Shown: piece after piece, positions 5,353-9,138 of the stretch
Position numbering within the stretch: the stretch's first letter is position 1
How the letters are laid out: every line of letters begins with the position of its first letter
Assembly: GCA_026386995.1 (NCBI GenBank)
Contig: JAPLMO010000247.1
Coordinates: 1 to 9,138 of the forward strand
DNA: 9,138 nucleotides
From: Planctomycetota bacterium
GTDB lineage: Bacteria; Planctomycetota; Phycisphaerae; FEN-1346
Direction: 5' to 3'
The notes under the pieces: generated by a model
Database searches by the model: none
The model's input: the letters and a program-made list of their open reading frames with translations, nothing else
What the model was told of the DNA's origin: nothing
Position numbers and translations under genes: made by a program

Positions 5353-5394
5353 CCCTCGGGCGGCCGCCTGCGTGACGGCCGGGACTCCCGAGGG
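5353..5394 (+). repeat. Hairpin between rsmH and the LysM gene
   Basis: CCCTCGGG (5353-5360) pairs perfectly with CCCGAGGG (5387-5394), and directly inside it CGGCCG (5361-5366) pairs with CGGCCG (5376-5381) around a 9-base loop. A 5-base bulge (5382-5386) interrupts the 3' side. That is 14 base pairs, almost all G/C. No T-run follows, so it is not a canonical terminator. It may be a processing, stabilising or Rho-related structure in the dcw transcript. Confidence 0.6.
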
Positions 5395-5436
5395 CAAGAG
5401 GGACGCTGGGCCTGCGGGCCGCAGCGAACTAGATGT

Positions 5437-5450
5437 GGGAGCATGCCGTG
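5437..5450 (+). promoter_or_regulatory. Ribosome site deciding the LysM gene start
   Basis: GGGAG (5437-5441) is 6 bases before GTG 5448, a normal spacing. The in-frame ATG at 5433 would put this motif inside the coding sequence and has no ribosome site of its own (upstream GCAGCGAACTAG). GTG 5448 is therefore preferred. Confidence 0.6.
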
Positions 5451-6575
5451 AGCCGAGAAACTAAGTTTGGGCTTCTGGTCGGACTGATTTTCATCGTCCT
5501 GTTCGGCGTCATTCTGAGCGGCCGGGCCGGCTCGTCGGTCCAGGAACACGCGGCCATGCCGACGGGCGGCAGCGGCGAGCACGTCACGAAACTCAAGGCC
5601 ATCCACTCCAACGTGGACCCGTTCGTCAAGAACGGGGCGCCCGAAGGCGCCGCGCTGCCGGATTCCGCCATGTTGGCGGACGCCAAAGACGTGGCCAAGC
5701 CGCCCGCCGAGGAGCCGATGCCCGCTCCGGACCGCCTCTCGCCGGTCGCGGCGACGCCGGCTAAGCCTGTCGATCTTGGCACGGTGGCGTTCATGCCGGT
5801 CAACGTTGAGACGCCCGCCGGCGGCGAGCATGCGGATCTGCCCGGGGCCAAACTCGAACTGCCGCCCGAGCGCGACGCCGCAGCCGGCGGCCCCGCCAAG
5901 CCCGATGCCTCGATGCCCGACGCCGGACGCCGCGTGTACGTCGTCAAGCAGGGCGACACGCTCTCGAAGGTCGCACGCCAGTTCTTCGGCAAGGACGGCG
6001 ACCGCCTGGCCACCAAGATTTACGAGGCCAACAAGGCCACGCTCAAGGACCCGCACCGGCTCGTCATCGGCCAGAAACTGGTCATTCCAGGCGTGCCCAC
6101 GGAGACCCCGAAGACCGACGCGCCGAAGGCCGACACGCCCCGGACCGATCAGCCGAAGAAAGACCTGCCGTGCGAGCCCATAGGTGACGCCGTCTACGCC
6201 AAGGCCGACAAGGCAGCCCAGCCGCCGCTGGTCATCCCGACCTCGTACCGCAAGGACGCGGCCGGTGCGGCCAAGTTGCCGCCGGCCGGCACAGTCCGCG
6301 ACGTGACCGCTCAGGACCTCGACCGGATGTACGGTACCGCGTCGGACCTGGTGGAGCAGCCCTCGAAGCCGCCCGCCACGTACACGGTCCAGGCCGGCGA
6401 CACGTTCCAGAAGGTCGCCGCAAAGATGTACGGCGACGGCAACAAGTACGGGCGTCTCTTGTTCCTGAAGAACCAGCACCTGGTCTCCGACCCGTCGAAA
6501 CTGAAGATCGGCCAGCGCATCTTGCTGCTGGACGGCCTGCCCACGACGGCCGATACGGCGGTGGCCCTCAGATGA
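5448..6575 (+). CDS. Membrane-anchored protein with two LysM domains
   Basis: A 375-residue protein (380 if ATG 5433 is used). It has a short basic N-terminus, one membrane helix (about 7-24, FGLLVGLIFIVLFGVIL) and then an extracytoplasmic region, so it is a single-pass anchor with the N-terminus inside. Two LysM domains, which bind the glycan chains of peptidoglycan, are clear: LysM1 at 163-213 (YVVKQGDTLSKVARQFFG to IGQKLVIP) and LysM2 at 312-361 (YTVQAGDTFQKVAAKMYG to IGQRILLL). Long Pro/Ala-rich linkers separate helix and domains, including a repetitive P-K/R-T/A-D stretch (221-239). No catalytic domain is visible, so it probably tethers or scaffolds at the wall. The stop codon overlaps the ftsL-like start by ATGA, implying translational coupling. 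A LysM gene in this slot is not part of the textbook cluster; a role in septal wall organisation is inferred. Confidence 0.9.
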   Translation: MSRETKFGLLVGLIFIVLFGVILSGRAGSSVQEHAAMPTGGSGEHVTKLKAIHSNVDPFVKNGAPEGAALPDSAMLADAKDVAKPPAEEPMPAPDRLSPVAATPAKPVDLGTVAFMPVNVETPAGGEHADLPGAKLELPPERDAAAGGPAKPDASMPDAGRRVYVVKQGDTLSKVARQFFGKDGDRLATKIYEANKATLKDPHRLVIGQKLVIPGVPTETPKTDAPKADTPRTDQPKKDLPCEPIGDAVYAKADKAAQPPLVIPTSYRKDAAGAAKLPPAGTVRDVTAQDLDRMYGTASDLVEQPSKPPATYTVQAGDTFQKVAAKMYGDGNKYGRLLFLKNQHLVSDPSKLKIGQRILLLDGLPTTADTAVALR

Positions 6576-6895
6576 GGCTCTGCGTGCGGCTGGCCATTCT
6601 GGCGGTGATGCTCGTCGGCTTAGGCGTAGGCCTGATTTACCTCAGGACCGACACCAGCCAGACCGGCCACAAGTTGCACCTCCTCTACAGTCAGAAGCGA
6701 TCGCTCGAGAAGACCTGCTGCCGGCTGGAACTGTCGATCGCCGGTCTGAAGAACCAGGAACGTCTGCGGCAGCAGGCGACGGAACTCTTGAAGGCCGATG
6801 ACGGCGTGGACCAGCCCTCCGCCGCGACGCGCCCGGGGGCCGGCTCGCGCCCGCGGCCGCTCCTCGTGAAACGCGAGAAGCCGCCTTCGCCGTGA
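6572..6895 (+). CDS. ftsL: FtsL-like division protein
   Basis: A 107-residue protein with the FtsL layout: short N-terminus, one membrane helix (about 6-24, RLAILAVMLVGLGVGLIYL), then a coiled-coil-like segment (about 30-75) with spaced Leu residues (KLHLLYSQKRSLEKTCCRLE, LKNQERLRQQATELL), and a Pro/Arg-rich tail. FtsL pairs with FtsB and activates the FtsWI septal synthase. FtsL sequences diverge so far that position, topology and size are the main evidence; it lies directly before ftsI, as usual. It overlaps the LysM gene by ATGA and has no clear ribosome site of its own. Two adjacent Cys (CC, 49-50) lie in the coiled coil, unusual for an extracytoplasmic segment. An alternative is another small bitopic division protein such as FtsB/DivIC. 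Confidence 0.68.
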   Translation: MRLCVRLAILAVMLVGLGVGLIYLRTDTSQTGHKLHLLYSQKRSLEKTCCRLELSIAGLKNQERLRQQATELLKADDGVDQPSAATRPGAGSRPRPLLVKREKPPSP

Positions 6896-6916
6896 CAGGT
6901 CGCCCTGCGGCCCGCC

Positions 6917-6933
6917 AAGGGGAAAAATTTGTG
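6917..6933 (+). promoter_or_regulatory. Ribosome site deciding the ftsI start
   Basis: AAGGGGA (6917-6923) lies 7 bases before GTG 6931, the same kind of site as AAGGGG before the mraZ GTG. The competing start, GTG 6892, overlaps the ftsL-like stop as GTGA and could be used by coupling, adding 13 residues (VTGRPAARQGEKF). Confidence 0.6.
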
Positions 6934-8700
6934 ACGACTCCAGACCGTCAACACCGCGTCGCTCGCGTGATGGTCATCGCCCTCGGGGCCGTGCTCGTGG
7001 CCTTGGGGGGATACCTCGCCTGGATACAGATTACCGCCGCGGAGAAACTCTCGGCGCTCGCCTACGACCAGCAGCACATGCGGGTGCCGATCCGGCCGGC
7101 GCGCGGCAACATTCTGGACTCGCGCCTGCGGGTGCTGGCGGGCAGCGTCGATACGCGCAGCGTCTTTGCCGACCCGAAGTGGATCAAGGACCCCGGCGAT
7201 GCCGCCACCAAGGTCGGGCGCATCCTGGGCGAGCGCCCCGACGAGATCCTGAAGAAACTTTCGGCCAAGAGCATAGACGAGCCGGGCGGCCGGTTCGTCT
7301 GGCTGGCGCGGCGGATTTCGCCCGAGGCCGCCGAGAGCATCGAGCGGCTCGGCCTGCCCGGCATCGCCCTGACCTCGGAGGGCGTGCGGCACTACCCGAA
7401 CGGGATGCTTGCGGCCCACATCCTGGGCTCCGTCGGCGGCGAGCAGCAGGGCCTCGAGGGCGTCGAGAAGATGTTCGACGACCGCCTCCGCGGGCGCGAA
7501 GGCGAGGCCCTCGTCCTCGCGGACCGCGGACGCAGGCCCATCTGGACCGAGGCCGACCAGTACACCCCCGCCGTCGACGGGCAGCACCTGGTCCTTACGA
7601 TCGACGCCACCATCCAGGCCGCGACCGAGGCCGCCCTGGCCGAGGCCAGGCAGAAGTTCCACGCACAAAGCGCCAGCGCCGTGGTCATGGACCCCAAGAC
7701 CGGCGCCATCCTTGCCCTGGCCAACGTCCCGACGTACGACCCGAACCGGTACAACGATTTTCCGGTCGATGCTCGCCGGAACCGGTGCGTGACCGACACG
7801 TTCCCGCCGGGCTCCAGTTGCAAGCCGTTCGTGGCGTCGGGGGCGCTGGAGGCGGGCGCCGTCCACTTCGGCGAGGTCATCTTCTGCGAGAACGGTTACT
7901 GGGCCGCCGCCAAACTGCACGACGCCGGTCACTCGTACGGCAACCTGACGTTCGAGCAGGGCATCGAGAAGTCCTCCAACATCATGATGGGCAAACTCGG
8001 CACGCGCATGGGCAACGGAAAACTCTACAACTGCCTGACGGCCTTCGGCTTCGGCACAAAGACCGGCGTCTGGCTCCCCGGCGAGAGCAACGGCGTGGTG
8101 TTCCCGGTGCGGAAGTGGAGCAGCCTGAGCACGACGCGCGTGGCGTTCGGCCAGGAATTCGCCGTCACGCCGCTACAGTTGGTTACGGCCTTTGCAGCGA
8201 TCGCAAATCATGGTAAACTCGTGCGTCCGAAAATTCTGCGCGGCGTCCTTGACAGCCGCGGCCAGGCGGCCGCGGACCTCTCCGAGGCGGAAGTCGTCGG
8301 CCAGGCTATCATGGAGAAAACCGCGCGAGACTTGATCGATCGCGCCCTGGTGGGCGTTGTCGAAGAGGGGACCGGCAAGGCGTGCCAGATCCCCGGCTAC
8401 AAGGTCTTCGGCAAGACCGGCACGGCCCAGTTGATCGACGCCGGAACGCGCAGCGTCAGCCACACGCGGTACATGGGTTCGTTCCTGGCGGGGGCGCCGG
8501 CCCAGGATCCGAAGATCGTCGTGGCAGTGGTGGTGAACGAACCGGATAAGTCCATCGGTTATTATGGAGGAACGGTAGCGGCGCCGGCGGCCAAGAAGAT
8601 ACTGGAGCAGGCGCTTCCCTACCTGGGTATTCCGCCCACCGAGCCGCTCGCCGAGCAGGGCAAGGGCCATCTCGTGCACCAAGTGAAGGTGACGGACTGA
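6931..8700 (+). CDS. ftsI: Class B penicillin-binding protein (FtsI/PBP3), peptidoglycan transpeptidase
   Basis: A 589-residue septal transpeptidase (602 if started at GTG 6892). A membrane helix spans about 11-31, followed by the class B PBP signature RPARGNILD (55-63) and the pedestal domain with GSVGGEQQGLEGVE (166-179). The transpeptidase domain runs from about 245 to 565 with all three active-site motifs: SxxK in PPGSSCKPF (nucleophile S295, K298), SxN in EKSSN (S348, N350) and KTG in FGKTGTAQ (495-497). The usual STxK-like motif reads SSCK, which puts a Cys next to the catalytic Lys. No PASTA domains are present. It cross-links stem peptides on the outer face of the membrane together with FtsW (not in the window). 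Its place between an ftsL-like gene and murE identifies it as the division enzyme rather than the elongation PBP2. Confidence 0.94.
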   Translation: MTTPDRQHRVARVMVIALGAVLVALGGYLAWIQITAAEKLSALAYDQQHMRVPIRPARGNILDSRLRVLAGSVDTRSVFADPKWIKDPGDAATKVGRILGERPDEILKKLSAKSIDEPGGRFVWLARRISPEAAESIERLGLPGIALTSEGVRHYPNGMLAAHILGSVGGEQQGLEGVEKMFDDRLRGREGEALVLADRGRRPIWTEADQYTPAVDGQHLVLTIDATIQAATEAALAEARQKFHAQSASAVVMDPKTGAILALANVPTYDPNRYNDFPVDARRNRCVTDTFPPGSSCKPFVASGALEAGAVHFGEVIFCENGYWAAAKLHDAGHSYGNLTFEQGIEKSSNIMMGKLGTRMGNGKLYNCLTAFGFGTKTGVWLPGESNGVVFPVRKWSSLSTTRVAFGQEFAVTPLQLVTAFAAIANHGKLVRPKILRGVLDSRGQAAADLSEAEVVGQAIMEKTARDLIDRALVGVVEEGTGKACQIPGYKVFGKTGTAQLIDAGTRSVSHTRYMGSFLAGAPAQDPKIVVAVVVNEPDKSIGYYGGTVAAPAAKKILEQALPYLGIPPTEPLAEQGKGHLVHQVKVTD

Positions 8701-8769
8701 TCGGCGGCAGGTGTTGCCGACGGAATCTGACAGCCCGCCGACGACTTACGCCGGAAGAAGGTGTTGGCC

Positions 8770-9138
8770 ATGAAGTTGAGCGAACTTGCCGGAGGCATCC
8801 CCGGTTGCACTTTGCGCGGTTCAGGCGACGTTGACATCGCGCGGGTCGTCCATGACTCGCGGCAGGTCCGTCCGGGCGACCTCTTCGTGGCCCTGCCGGG
8901 AACGAAGGTCGACGGCCACGAGTTTGTCGCGAAGGCCCTGGAGGCCGGGGCCTCCGCCGTTGCCGTCGAGCGGCCCGTCGCCGCGGCCAACGGCCATCCC
9001 ACGCTCCAGGTCCCTAGCAGCCGCGTGGCCCTCGGCCTGGCAGCCCACGCCCTCGTCGGCAACCCGACCCGCCGCATGACGGTCTGCGGTATAACGGGCA
9101 CGAGCGGCAAAACCACGACGACCTACCTGCTGCGCAGC
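8770..9138 (+). CDS. murE: UDP-MurNAc-tripeptide synthetase MurE, N-terminal part
   Basis: The first 123 residues; the gene runs off the right edge. MurE adds the third amino acid to UDP-MurNAc-L-Ala-D-Glu in the cytoplasm. Visible features: MKLSELAGGI, then VVHDSRQVRPGDLFVALPG (26-44), the uridine-binding region of the MurE N-domain, DGHEFVAKALEAGA (48-61), and the ATP-binding P-loop GITGTSGKTTTTYLL (107-121), where Ser replaces the more usual Asn of GTNGKT. The diamino acid-specificity motif lies beyond the window, so whether it adds meso-diaminopimelate or lysine cannot be read. ATG 8770 has AAGAAGG (8755-8761) 8 bases upstream; GTG 8761 is a less likely alternative. A 69-base gap after ftsI shows no promoter or terminator, so it is probably in the same operon. 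Confidence 0.94.
   Translation, partial: MKLSELAGGIPGCTLRGSGDVDIARVVHDSRQVRPGDLFVALPGTKVDGHEFVAKALEAGASAVAVERPVAAANGHPTLQVPSSRVALGLAAHALVGNPTRRMTVCGITGTSGKTTTTYLLRS

Noticed and set aside
5337..6479. Minus-strand frame of 380 codons opposite the LysM gene
   Set aside because: Antisense shadow rich in Arg, Gly, Val and Leu; the plus strand encodes two LysM domains.
6691..7932. Minus-strand frame of 413 codons opposite ftsL-like and ftsI
   Set aside because: Antisense shadow of ftsI; no motif, and the sense strand has all class B PBP signatures.
7179..8216. Plus-strand frame of 345 codons inside ftsI
   Set aside because: Out-of-frame, Arg/Gly/Pro-rich shadow of ftsI.

Overview
The window is GC-rich bacterial chromosome with all recognisable genes on the + strand. 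Its right two thirds are the start of a division and cell wall (dcw) cluster: mraZ, a small unknown gene, rsmH, a membrane LysM gene, an ftsL-like gene, ftsI (class B penicillin-binding protein) and the 5' part of murE. The left third holds envelope genes: the end of an M48-type metalloprotease, a PAP2-family lipoprotein and a lipoprotein with an RDD membrane domain. The nested GGGTGCCACGGCTG-type inverted repeat upstream of the PAP2 gene, the LysM gene inside the dcw cluster and the GC-rich, Ala/Pro/Arg-rich proteins suggest a Planctomycetota member (perhaps Phycisphaerae-like) or a relative. This assignment is inference from style and remembered patterns, not from a marker gene search.

Layout: 2-235 protease C-terminus; 236-465 non-coding, with two inverted-repeat structures and a possible promoter; 466-1500 PAP2 lipoprotein; 1554-1581 intrinsic terminator; 1596-3131 RDD lipoprotein; 3132-3505 non-coding control region of the dcw cluster, with a sigma70-like promoter overlapped by GTGG-type boxes repeating every 10 bp; 3506-4051 mraZ; 4050-4100 tandem hairpins; 4158-4418 unknown small ORF; 4435-5340 rsmH; 5353-5394 hairpin; 5448-6575 LysM protein; 6572-6895 ftsL-like; 6931-8700 ftsI; 8770 to the window end, murE.

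How the genes fit together: MraZ is the transcriptional regulator of dcw clusters and probably binds the phased boxes over its own promoter. RsmH methylates 16S rRNA. The LysM protein, FtsL-like protein and FtsI are single-pass membrane proteins expected at the septum, where FtsI cross-links peptidoglycan. MurE adds the third stem-peptide residue to the cytoplasmic precursor. The set indicates that this organism makes and remodels peptidoglycan.

No mobile element, CRISPR array, tRNA or rRNA was seen. The points most worth checking are the two phased box arrays before mraZ, the unknown ORF between mraZ and rsmH, the tandem CTTG-loop hairpins between those genes, and the repeat element placed in the likely leader of the PAP2 gene.
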